Source: Combretum micranthum (Eukaryota; Streptophyta; Magnoliopsida; Myrtales; Combretaceae). From it: a DNA stretch of 64,000 nucleotides. The stretch is taken from assembly GCA_024138025.1 (NCBI GenBank), contig JAMXBD010000821.1, positions 496,001 through 560,000 of the forward strand. The letters are read 5' to 3'. A program made the position numbers and the translations under genes. Shown here in pieces: positions 35,484 to 45,805 of the stretch (its first letter is position 1; each line of letters opens with the position of its first letter). The notes beneath the pieces were generated by a model that worked only from the letters and a program-made list of their open reading frames with translations, had not been told where the DNA came from and ran no database searches.

Positions 35484-35714
35484 TGTAGAGGGTCCTTTCG
35501 GTAATTAGATATTTGGCCTAATTTAATGCTACAGGTTAGTTTTCTAGGCTAGTAACAGGACTTAGAAGACCTAGTTCAATAAGGAATATCGTAGGAAGAT
35601 TTGGCTTGATAGGTTTGAAATAGGGATTATTGAACTAGTTCATTTTGCTCTTGGCTTAATTCGGTTTTCTCATGTGTGAAAAGCAGACTACAAAAATATC
35701 TTCCTGGCTTGATA
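35484..35714 (+). repeat. LTR fragment of the 42931-43682 family, plus orientation
   Basis: It starts TGTAGAGGGTCCTTTCGGTA and runs parallel to the reverse complement of 43682-43450, including GGCCTAATTTAATGC, AGGACTTAGAAGACC and CTACAAAAATATCTTC. It stops abruptly at the start of duplication copy B. Confidence 0.8.
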
Positions 35715-35716
35715 GG

Positions 35717-37848
35717 TGTAGGAGGTTTGAGTCAGCCTTGGCTTAAGCCGATAGGGCCCTTTTTCTCTTGATTACAGTTTGTTTTATTTCCTTTGTCAAT
35801 TTTACTATTCGATCCCAATTAATTTTAAGTCTATTATGATGTCATTATTCTTTTTTTTGGGCCGCTATGATGCCATTATTCATTTATCTCTATTTCCTCT
35901 TATTTAGTTTAGGCCCAGTTTTTTATCTATTTATTCTCTTTTCCAATTTAAAATTCTCTAAATTGAGTGAGCTGAACCTTTATTTGATAATACTAATAAT
36001 AACAATTTAAATGGGCCTTGTCTTGAAATTTATGTGTATATATATTTTTCAATTTTCTTTTCTAAAACGTTTTAGGCATAGCGCACTATTGGATTGTATT
36101 TCATTGAAGATTTAAAATACTCATTTACTCAAAATTGCATTGGGCTTTTTAATACATAATTCATTAGCCCTGCTAGGGCCTTTAAATTACCTTATATGGG
36201 CTAAGCCCAACATCTTACCAAATTTGGGACTTGAATTTTTTACAAAATTCTATATAGTATCTAAATTTTGAAGTATTAAATTTAATACCCAATTAGACCT
36301 TTTTGTAACTTTTTTTAGTATATGTTTAATACCATTTACTTTGTTTGTTGATATAAAATAGATAGTTTATCATTGTATTTTTACTACTTCTTTTAACGCC
36401 ATCTATCATCAATAGAATATCTCTTCCATGTTAGGAAACATAGCAAACTATGTGACCGAAGTAATAAAAGTAGTCATGAAAAATTCAATTGGATACCAAA
36501 TTAACCAATTCAAAATTTATGTACCAAATTGAATTTTCATATAAAGTTTGGTTACTAAATTGACATTTTCCCTTTTATAAACTTCAAGCCTGACATTATA
36601 AAATTGGTCCATTTGTTTACATTTTACTAACATGAGTGTCCTATATACCTTAACTGTCAATTAATCTCATTAAAATAGAAGAATACACGAATTTTGCTTA
36701 TTGTAAACATGCTGGGAAAATGAGAAAGTTCTTAGGAGTTAAGAATAATCCATTGACATTATGCTTATTCATCCAATTATCAAAACAACTTCGCCAAACC
36801 AAAATATATGCACAATTGATCAGTTTATTCATTTTTTATTCATCAGAGCAGAACATTTCAACACTTTTACATTATCAAAATAAATTTTTCGTGGTGATAT
36901 ATACATGCATTTGCGGCACATGCTGAAAAGAAATGTCCTCCTTCAAATTTTGCTGAATCATGTCATTTATTATGTCAGCCTTATTTCATTTCTAAATCAA
37001 CTTGTATTTAGTTCATGTTTTCCTGAACTCCATGTGGCACACGCCTTGCTATGCTTTGTGATAGATTGGGTACTTAGGCTCTTTATATGGATCCCAATGA
37101 ACTCAAGAGCCAGATATTCTCTTTCCCATGAAGATGCTTGTGATGGAATGTGGTTGCCATTTGGTTAGTTTTTTGTTTCTTAAGGGTCATTTCATTTCCT
37201 GGATGCAGGGATAGCATATCTTGATAGTCTTTTCACTTCAGTTAACTGTGTAGGTGGACTCGGCTAAAAGTGTATTCCATGTCGTGGTTGAAGAGACTGG
37301 AAATCAAGCTCAAGCAATTTGCAAATATTGAGATGTTATTGATGAAACAATGTGATCACGTGGAAAGGAAGGCAGAGAATAGTTGTAGAATGAGCACATT
37401 TTTTTTAACCAAGTTGGACTGCCAGTTTTTCGGTTTAGGACCTGATAGGATCGTTGGTTTTAGACAAACAAGCTGGCCTAATCCACTAGAACTATTTCCA
37501 ATTTGAGAACCGTTGGTAATAGTTTGGGTGGTTCTAGATTCAAAACCGATCCGTGGTGTCTATGCGTTTCATTTTTTTCCCTAATCATTTTGATATCTTA
37601 TTTTTATCATTTTCAAATATATCTATCACGAAAGATCAAATAAATTAGATATATATATATATATATATAAGATGAAGATAATATATAAATTAGAAATAGA
37701 TGCAAATCAAATATAAATAATATATAAATAAAAATCAAACAATCCAAACAGATTCATATAAAAATGTCTATCACATCAAAAGAGAATCTAGAATCTAGAA
37801 TCTAGAATCTTATTAGGATATTGATATAACGACTAAAACTTGTTAACA
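35717..37848 (+). repeat. Direct duplication, copy B
   Basis: It matches copy A (32303-35128). Blocks are nearly identical at 35717-36250 and 37090-37560. B lacks both copy-A insertions but has extra sequence of its own at about 36780-37080. It ends AAAACTTGTTAACAG where copy A runs into LTR debris. Confidence 0.85.
37270..37400 (+). pseudogene. SWI3-like coiled-coil fragment, copy B
   Basis: From 37291 the frame reads KRLEIKLKQFANIEMLLMKQ and then CDHVERKAEN. This fits the C-terminal coiled-coil of plant SWI3 chromatin-remodelling subunits (K.LE.KLKQF.E.E.LLM.EC.QVER), which mediates subunit pairing in the nucleus. The frame stays open to 37506, but residues after about 37395 do not continue the family. 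An intron-like acceptor (AACTGTGTAG) lies upstream at about 37245-37254. I take it as a captured or decayed exon. Confidence 0.6.
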
Positions 37849-39110
37849 GTTTTGAGATTAATAATAATAAAAATGGTTGTTTATGAATTCAGTGAAAGCC
37901 GGATTAATGAATCAACAACGTGAAAAAGAAATTAAAGATCAATATTTTATTGCAAAAAGTTAGAGCAAAAGACTCCGGAAAAACAAATTGGCACTGGAAG
38001 GACCTCAAACTGATATATTGATTGGATCGCGATTGGAGAAGATGACTGAACTAGGCTAGTTGGCTACCTCGAGTCTACCGCGCCTTACTTAACTCGACGA
38101 CCGGGATTAATTTGTAGGTACATGCAATTTTGGTTACTTTTGAAACTTAGAAAAGAAAAGGTTTGGAAAGAAATTTTACAAGAACAATTAAGAATTAGGC
38201 AATCTAATCCTTTAATAATATACGTTGATAAGAGATTTACTTATTTCATGCTAGGATTTGGATTCTTGAGCTTTCATGAATATTAGATACATATTTAGTG
38301 ACGTTTGATTGCTGTGTGTGATAGCTTTAACAATTCAAATTGATTATATTTTTTTTCATGAGTAAATATATTTTAGTGTGCTGTAGAAGAGTTGCTTTTC
38401 AAAAAACGTTAGGAACATATAGACAATTTTTCATAAAAGTATTTAGGAACTTACACTACATGGACTATTTTTAAAAATTTTTGAATCCATAGATGTTTTT
38501 GGAAGATAAGGGCTCATAATTTGGGCTACAACTAAGCTAAACTAGCCAAACTTAAGCTTTCTTTTAAGGTTACAAACATACTCTTTAAGAGTTTATTTAA
38601 TACATTAATGTAATATTATAAATACAATTATATATAATTATTTACGTGAATGAGCTCAAATTCATTGAACTAAATGAACCTAGCGAGCTGAGCTTGAACT
38701 CACAAATCCTTAATAGATTCGAGCTCAAGCATGTATATTTCAAACTCGTTAAAAGTTTGACTCAACTCGAGTTTGTTAATTTGTCAAATGAGCCAAGAAT
38801 AAACCTTCAAAAGTCCAACTTGGCTTGACTCGTTTGCACTATTACTCATAATGGTTGTGAGAGTTATGACCCATTTATTTAGAGGTAATAGAAAGGGAAT
38901 AGAAAAACTGTTCCTAAGAATCAACATATTACCTTGTTCACTTACAAAAATGGACTGGGCATACTTATTATCAAGAATCTTTCCATTCCCTCTTCAATGT
39001 GAATGGAAATTCAAATGATGATATCGTTTTACCTCAATAAAATTAATCATTGACAAAAATACCCATACAGTAAAATAATGCATTAGCTTATTTTATCCCC
39101 CTTTTTAATG
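37849..39110. other. AT-rich stretch with a GAGCTCAAG-rich hAT-like remnant
   Basis: Most is unassigned. The part at about 38640-38845 carries repeated GAGCTCAAG, GAGCTGAGCTTGAAC and CGAGTTTG motifs and ends near GCTTGACTCGTTTGCAC, like the element at 54765-55265. Boundaries are unresolved. Confidence 0.4.
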
Positions 39111-39710
39111 CAATTATGTCATTCTCTATTTATTTTCATGTTAATAATTTAACAAATTATGTAAAATTTTATTATGCAGATTATTTATAACTTATACATA
39201 TAACACATCTATATGTTACAAGTCATGTATATAATTGTCTAAAAGATATAAATACATAATTTATAGATTATAAATTTATAAGCTATGTATTGTATTTGTT
39301 ATATATATGACAAGTAAATAGGGTATTGAATGTAAGTTATAACTTATAACTTGTATATGTAACTTATAAGTTTTTATGTGTTTTATGTTTTATAAGTTTT
39401 AGGTTTCATATATAAACTATACGTCATGCATATAGTTTATAAGTTACATTATATATTATATATATATATAAGTTATATATGTACAAGTTATAATATATCA
39501 ATTATATACATAAGTAGTGAGTAATAAACATAAAAGTCTAAAAATATAAATAAATAATTTAGAGATTATAAATATATAAGCTATGTATTGAATCTGTTAT
39601 ATATATGGCAAATAAATAGGGTATTGATGTAGTATATAAGTTATATATATGAGTTATATCTACACATAAGTTTATTATATATATAAGTTATATATGTTTT
39701 ACTTTTTATA

Positions 39711-39990
39711 GGGATAATGTCATAAATAGTAACTAAACTTTGGTAACATGCAATTAAGCACCTAGACTTTAAAATTGATTATTTAATGCCTAAACTTTAA
39801 AATTGATTAATTTAGTATTAAAAAATTTTGAAATTAATCAATTTGCTACATGAAAAACTTGATGGAAGTACTATTACTATGCACGAAAAGTTCTTTCATG
39901 TAGTAAATTGATTAATTTCAAATTTCAGGTACTAAAATAATCAATTGCATATTTTACGAAAGATTAGGTACTATTTGTGATTTAACCCTT
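39711..39990. mobile_element. Fold-back MITE 1 in the AT tract
   Basis: It starts GGGATAATGTCATAAATAGT and ends in a sequence whose complement reads GGGTTAAATCACAAATAGTA. The inverted similarity continues inward (ATGCAATTAAGCACC against TGCAATTGATTATTTTAGTACC). There is no ORF. The target duplication is obscured by T/A-rich flanks. Confidence 0.65.
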
Positions 39991-40150
39991 TTTTTTATAA
40001 GTTAAAAGTTATATATATAAGCTTTATGTCATACATATATTTTATAAGTTATATTATATATAGGTTATATAATATATCAGTTATACATACAAGTTGTGAG
40101 TTAATATATAAGTTATAAGTTATATTTTGTGTTTATAAGTTATAAGTTAT

Positions 40151-40388
40151 AGGGATAATATCAAAAATGGTATTCAAATTTTTACAAAAGTTCAATCAAG
40201 TACCTAAAGTTTGGTTTTGAACAATTTAGTACCAAATTGTTTCAGATACCAAATTGCTCAAAACCAAACTTCAAGTAGGAAAAATGTATGTGAAAACTTG
40301 CTTCAAGTACCAAATTATTTAAAACCAAACTTCAGATACCTAATTGAACTTTTTGCAAAATTTCAGGTACCATTATTGGCATAACCTA
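40151..40388. mobile_element. Fold-back MITE 2 in the AT tract
   Basis: It starts GGGATAATATCAAAAATGGT and ends so that the complement reads TAGGTTATGCCAATAATGGT. The inverted ends share AAAAGTTCAATYAGGTA-type sequence. It is the same superfamily as the MITE at 39711 but diverged. There is no ORF. Confidence 0.65.
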
Positions 40389-40720
40389 AAGTTATAAAAT
40401 ATATATAGAAGCTATAGCTCATATATATATATATATATAAGTTATATACATATAAGTTTATATATATAAGTCATGTATAAGTTATAAGTTATATACATAA
40501 AAATGTCTAAAAATATATAATATATATAATCTATGTATTATATATGGTGTATCTGTGTGACATATATTTTAACACAAAGTCTATATAATATATATTTACA
40601 TATGTATGCGCTATTTATATCATATATATAAATGATATGTTTATATATATAATGCATTTGTTTAATAATATACGTGTGTATGTGTGTGAGTATGGATGCA
40701 GGTATGAGCACATTTATATA

Positions 40721-41214
40721 ACTTTTTATTGGGGGTACAATGGCATTTTTAATTTTATTCCTAGTTTAATACTACAATTAATAAATTGAAGTAGATGCTA
40801 GAATATGTATTGTTGATAATAAAACTTTGGATGAAGTAAACACCATAATACATAATTTCTAGTTTTTTAATGGTAATATCATTTTTGCATAACTTTGCTA
40901 TTCTCCCTCTATGTTCAAGTAAACGGTCTGATAGGTTTGTATTGGTTGTGCGAAACCAAGATTCGCATTCATTATGAGACCTTTAGGTTTTGATAATGAG
41001 GATTTAATCTCTCTCTCTCTCTATATATATATATATGGTTGAAGTTGAAACCATTTAAGTTGAAAGCCATAGTGTTGATACCTAAAGCAGTAGATCAAAT
41101 ACCTACTACAAGCCAAGCAACTACGAAAAAATGTAAAGGATGAGAATTATTGAAATTAGCATATTTGTAGATTAATCGATTAAAATAGCTATGAGCAGTT
41201 GTAATAATATAAGT
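40721..41214. other. AT-rich gap with CT/TA microsatellite
   Basis: It has a (CT)n(TA)n tract at about 41011-41035. Nothing else is recognised. Confidence 0.4.
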
Positions 41215-41379
41215 TTCTTCCTCTTTGTCCATGCATAACTTTCATACCAAGGTTAGGGCAACCCTCTCAATAGCTAAGGGATCCTTTCGAGGAACACAAG
41301 GACAGATTGCTAGCCTTCCAATCTCAAGGTCCATATTTATTGTGAAGCAAATGTCCGTACCCGCTAGCAAAACTTCAGT

Positions 41380-42777
41380 CCATTAAAAATCCTCTTCAGC
41401 GTCCGACAATCTTTTGTTGGGTGTCGTACCATCCTATGGAACCTACAAAACTTTGCATCTCCTTTATCTTGTGTAGGGGTTCCCGCTCAACCTTTGATAA
41501 TCTGAGGAAACCATCCTTCAACCATAGGTTAAGGACAGCACGAACTTTATTCATGGCACACAAAAAAGGTGGAACTTCCTGAGCACCATCTCTTCTGGGT
41601 TTCTTGCTACCCTAGAAGCTTCTTCCTTGAGCAAAGCTCACTGATGGTTGTTGCTTCTTATTTGGATCACCCCTTTGTTTGATAACTGAATTGTTTGTCC
41701 TTCGTGCATTCTCCACCAATATCGAGAATGAACTTAAGTGATAAATTCTCCAAATGCACACATACTCTATGAACATACCCTGGATGTAGATTTTGACAAG
41801 TTCACTTTCGTCACACGTATCCTGGATGTCCAAGGAGCGTTCCCTGAAACACTCAATGTACTCCATGAGATCTTCCTTTGGGCGTTGTTGGATATGCCCC
41901 ATGTCAGTCAATGTCACTCGCTCTTGAGTTTCAAAAAATTTCTCAAGAAACATCCTACGCATAGTCCCCCATGAATCAATTGAGCTAGGAATGAGATTGA
42001 CATACTAGGTATATGCCATTTCTATCAAGGACTTAGAAAATTCCTTGAGTTTCAGGTCATCATCAAGTCCATAGACTTCGAGAGTCTCAATGAACTTGAG
42101 GAGGTGCTCTTTAGCACTATCCTGTTTCCCATTGAATTTGATAAACTTTGGACTAGTGCAGTCCTTGGGATAGGGTTTTTCTGCAATCCTTTGTGGGTAT
42201 GGAAGCGTTAGATTGATGAAACTAGTAGCAAACGCAGCTCGCACTTTGCTCAGGTACTTTTCAAGGTCTTCATTCATCACATATGAAGCGGAAGCAGATG
42301 ATATATTAACTCCCACTTGAGGAGTTAAAGTAATGCTACGAGGCACAACTATACCAGTCGTAAGTGGTTAGACATTGCATCTAGAAGAAGAGGAACCTTC
42401 GAGATGGACCTTACCCCTTCTCCAATAGCAGGCATGAGATCTCTTGGAGTTGAAGGCAACAAAGGCTGTAGTAACTCTTACCGATGTCCTCCTTCATTTT
42501 CAGCAACAAGAATAGTAGTTTACTCAGGTTGAGCATCACGTAGGGTCTCATGGAAAACACCCCCTAAGACAATAGTAGCTAGCACGGTACCAGCCACTTG
42601 CATACTTGGTGCGAGGAAAGTTATCCTGGGAAGTAAACTTCCTGATACAGTAGTAGCTTCTACCATACCAGGTAGAAATTTCTTAAAAGCATTCAGAAAT
42701 TGATTGATAGCTTCAGTATTTTCCTGCATTGTGCGTATCATGAGTGCATTATCAATTGTAGGAGCTTGTATAGCCAC
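41380..42777 (-). pseudogene. Tat-type gag
   Basis: Positions 42005-42346 and 41612-41962 share one frame and are separated by a TAG just upstream of the DSW.TMRRMFLEKFF segment, which is characteristic of plant gypsy capsid. MGHIQQRPKEDLMEYIECFR follows, the retrotransposon gag core. Near 41400-41460 a zinc-knuckle-like CRFHRMVRHPTKDC appears. The N-terminal part at 42520-42777 is in another frame. Gag would assemble particles and bind RNA. This copy carries a stop and a frameshift. Confidence 0.82.
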
Positions 42778-42907
42778 AGTAATGGCATTTCAGCTACAGC
42801 GTGAGTCTCCTCAACTACGTCAGGATGATTCTGCTGATCTTGGGGGGTTTGCTTCATGTCCAATTCTCTTGCATGGAGGTGCTATTCTTGTCAAGAGCTT
42901 ACTCTTG

Positions 42908-42925
42908 TCCCCAATAGGGTCGCCA
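42908..42925 (-). promoter_or_regulatory. Primer-binding site
   Basis: The minus strand reads TGGCGACCCTATTGGGGA, close to the TGGCGACTC..CTGGGGA primer site common in Tat/Ogre elements. It lies 5 nt from the LTR end. The exact tRNA is not certain from the sequence alone. Confidence 0.7.
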
Positions 42926-42930
42926 AATAA

Positions 42931-43682
42931 TGTATTTCTTGTGTAGGATGTCCTAGAGAGAGATGTGGGAAGAGGAATAGGCAAACCAGGTTTCTTGAGT
43001 GCCCGAGTATAACAAAAGATCAAATCAAGTAAACTCGATCATTCTTAACTCGTTCTTGATAGAATAAATACTTTAATCTTTCTTGGAGATGTTTTAGCAG
43101 AGTATCTGTGTTGCTTTCAATCTTAGCAATTTGCATAATGCTCCCAAATGAGAGGAGAAACATCTTATTTATAAATGTTGGAGACTAATAGCAGTCGTTA
43201 GATGAATCTAGATGGATGGTTGAGGTGAAGCATTACTTACAACCATTAGATCTCTTTTATGAATCCAACAGCTAGAATCCATCCCTTCTTTTATATATGT
43301 GGACATGGGCTTTGGATATAAGCTTCGAATAAAATGAGGGCTTTTATAATAAAAATGGAGCCCATTTTCTTATAAAAGACCATCTTTAATATAAAATAGA
43401 AAGAGGTTCATTTTATTCCAATAAGCCTTATTTTAGCCAAGTAAAGCCCAAATTAACCCATGAAGATATTTTTGGAGTCTACTTTTTGCGCACGAAAAAT
43501 CCGAATAAGGCTGAGAGTAGAATAAACCAATCCGATGATCCCTGCTCCGAGCCTACCAAGCCAAATCTCCCTACGACATCCCTTATTGGACTCGGTCTTC
43601 TAAGCCCTATCACTAACCCAAAAGACCAGCCCGTGGCATTAAATTAGGCCAAAAGCCCAATTACCGAAATAACCCTCTATAA
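42931..43682 (-). repeat. 5' LTR of the Tat-like element
   Basis: On the minus strand it ends GAAATACA before the primer site and starts near TATAGAGGGTTATTTCGG. In the fragment at 35484 the start reads TGTAGAGGG, so the first G has mutated here. It includes a TATTTATAAATG promoter-like stretch near 43170. Confidence 0.75.
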
Positions 43683-43984
43683 TATATTATTGATATAGAG
43701 GCATTTTTATTATATTGTGTGCATGTTTACTTTATAATAGGATTCATAAATAATTTAATTATTATAAATATTCTTGGATGCTCATTATTGTGTGAATGAT
43801 AATAAATTAAATCTAGGATGAGTTTTTATTTGATAGTCATGAGATGTCTATTTGTGTAAGGATAAAAATTAAACCCATAAGCACATATTAGAGGACTATA
43901 CACATTTTAATCGGATCAAGTTTTTGCTAACTCTGATTCAAAAGGAAAATACAAAGGATTCTATTTCTTTTATCTTTTGTTCTA
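43683..43984. other. AT-rich spacer
   Basis: AT-rich DNA between the Tat-like LTR and the Athila-like 3' end. Nothing is recognised. Confidence 0.4.
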
Positions 43985-45229
43985 TATCTCTGAAACAGTC
44001 AGGACACTGTTTAGTTGAAGTGTGGGGGAAAGGATAAACTGAATTGAATGGAATTGTGAATATGATTTGATGTTTGAATTATTTGGATTAATTGTTGTTT
44101 GACAGGATTTATCTGAGTAAACACCCACCTTGTATTTTTGGTTTGAAAGCAAATTATGGGGAAATTCTGCCAAGATTTTTCCAAAATCTCTTGAAAATTG
44201 GAGATAGTACAAAATAATGATTGAAAACATTTGATTAAACAAAGAAACAATGAAATTAACTTGTTAAAGTGTCTTACTCACCTGCTATTGTGATTGGTTT
44301 ACTAAGTTGAAATTGAATTGCAAAATCCTTAAGGAACAAGTTTACTTTATTTTTAACTTTGGAATTGGAAATTTAAGAGCTTGTTAAATCCTTTTGTGAA
44401 AAATAAACAGGTTTACTTCTAGGAAATTTTAGTCTGTATGTACTCTTTGAATTATAACATTTAGTGAAAGAGGCAAATGAAACTTTTAAACTTAGTGATC
44501 CTTTATAAAAATAAGTCTTTGATTTTTTATTGCGTTCAAAAAGAAAGAAACAAGCATAGCCACTACAACTCTGACTTAAGAATCTGAGTTATGAGTATCT
44601 GAACTTGAATGTTAAAGTGAGGAAGAGTTCTTAGGGGTATTTTGAAACCTAGTCACTTAGGTGATGAGCCTGGGATGTGCCAACTCAATGAACTCACTAT
44701 AACAAGAAGGGAAGAAAGGCAAAAGTTCAAATTATGAACTTTGAAAAGCAAAAAGATGGAGGCAAAAACCTCCTAAAAAGAAAATAAATGCTTGAAAAAA
44801 GAAAAGAAAAATGAATGCAAAGATTCAAAAAGGAGACTTGTAATAAAGAAGGAGAAAATTTAAGGAAAAAGTAGATACCGCATGCTTTCATTTGGTGTTA
44901 CTAAGAGTATATATATATATATATATATATATAAGCTAAAAGTCCAATGAAGTTTAAATGAGTATTTTTCCTTAGTGGATTGTGTATTTACTTTTGAATA
45001 GAATGTTCTTTTGTTAAAAACTGAGATTAAAACTTGTTTTGTCTGGATTAATCCTCAATTTTGATTATAGTACTCTAATTATAAGTAAAATGTGGTTATA
45101 GCAGTAGGTACAAGAAAAATAAGTTAAAATTTGTGCTTAAATAGAAAAATTGTACTATCTATGAGAGATTTCAGAATTTTGTTCTTAATTATTTGCTTGA
45201 GGACAAGCAAAAGTTCAAGTGTGGAGGAT
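43985..45229 (+). mobile_element. 3' non-coding interior of an Athila-like element, plus strand
   Basis: It matches 9470-8115 in reverse complement along its whole length. Shared features include ACAGTCAGGACACTGTTTAG and AAGTGTGGGGGAA (44018-44030), the TTCTTAGGGG..TTTTGAAACC block, GTGATGAGCCTGGGATG, and finally GCTTGAGGACAAGCAA before the polypurine tract. It is truncated on its 5' side, so no gag or pol is present. Confidence 0.85.
45210..45229 (+). promoter_or_regulatory. Polypurine tract
   Basis: AAGTGTGGAGGAT immediately precedes the LTR start TGATAAGATC. It matches the tract at 8115-8129 in place and type. Confidence 0.7.
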
Positions 45230-45448
45230 TGATAAGATCATATTACATACAACTTTTATGTTTAAATAGCTAGAATGGGTACTATTTTGGTTAAAATTCT
45301 TGTTTCAAGTCTAATTTGGACGAAGGAACCAAAGCAAGAAACTATGAAATGGAAATAGGAAAAATTTCAAGGGGTACACGGCTTTTCTGATGTCTAAGCC
45401 GTCGTCTCATAGCCAGCCTTCATCATCATCAGAATGAAAATGCTTAAG

Positions 45449-45805
45449 TATCACACCCCGCCCCCACAGGCAACGGCGATGCGATGCTAGGGTAGGGAAA
45501 CCCACCATTGGCCCCCTAGTGATAATGGCCGACACCACCATTGCACAGCTCAATTGGTAAAAGGTGCTGCCTTTGGGGCAGGCAAAAACCTTAGGTCTGG
45601 GGTTCGAATCCTAGAGTCTGCAGACTGGGTTCAACTCTACCTAAGGGTAACAATACCTATAGTGCCCGTGATACCTCGCGGGGCATGCGTTGGTTGGGGT
45701 CACCATGATGCAATGGTGGTGTCAGACATTATCATTAAGGGGCCAGTGGTGGGTTTGCTTGCCCTGGCATTGCATCGTCGTCGCCTGTGGGGGCAGGGTG
45801 TGACA
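45449..45805 (+). mobile_element. 357-bp TIR element with internal tRNA-like promoter
   Basis: Terminal inverted repeats of about 95 bp (45449-45546 and 45715-45805) start TATCACACCC and, at the other end, TGTCACACCC on the complement. The target duplication is TTAAG (45444-45448 and 45806-45810). Arm 2 of the surrounding inverted LTR has the unoccupied site, reading CCTTAAGG, which proves insertion after the LTR sequence existed. The ~170-bp centre carries tRNA-like A and B boxes. There is no protein-coding capacity. The superfamily is uncertain, since a 5-bp duplication fits no common plant TIR group well. Confidence 0.85.
45546..45625 (+). ncRNA. tRNA-like pol III promoter region inside the TIR element
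   Basis: The A-box-like AGCTCAATTGGTA at 45547-45559 is followed 41 nt later by the B box GGTTCGAATCC at 45601-45611. CTGCCTTTGGGGCAG between them can form an anticodon-like stem-loop. The acceptor stem is not convincing, so this is a tRNA-derived or SINE-like head rather than a working tRNA gene. Confidence 0.6.

Larger units (their letters stand above)
39111..40720. repeat. AT-rich TATAAGTTATA low-complexity tract
   Basis: Long runs of TATAAGTTATATATATAAG variants on both strands, interrupted by two fold-back MITEs. There is no coding content. It could form cruciforms easily. Confidence 0.75.
41215..43682 (-). mobile_element. Tat-like Ty3/gypsy element, 5' part (LTR, primer site, gag)
   Basis: A 5' LTR (42931-43682), a primer site and a decayed gag lie on the minus strand. 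Protease and pol are missing, because the homology fades near 41215. The same LTR family recurs at 35484-35714 and, diverged, at 28700-29240. Confidence 0.8.

Noticed and set aside
45546..45625. Functional tRNA gene
   Set aside because: A and B boxes are good, but no convincing acceptor stem or complete cloverleaf can be formed, and the sequence sits in a mobile element.
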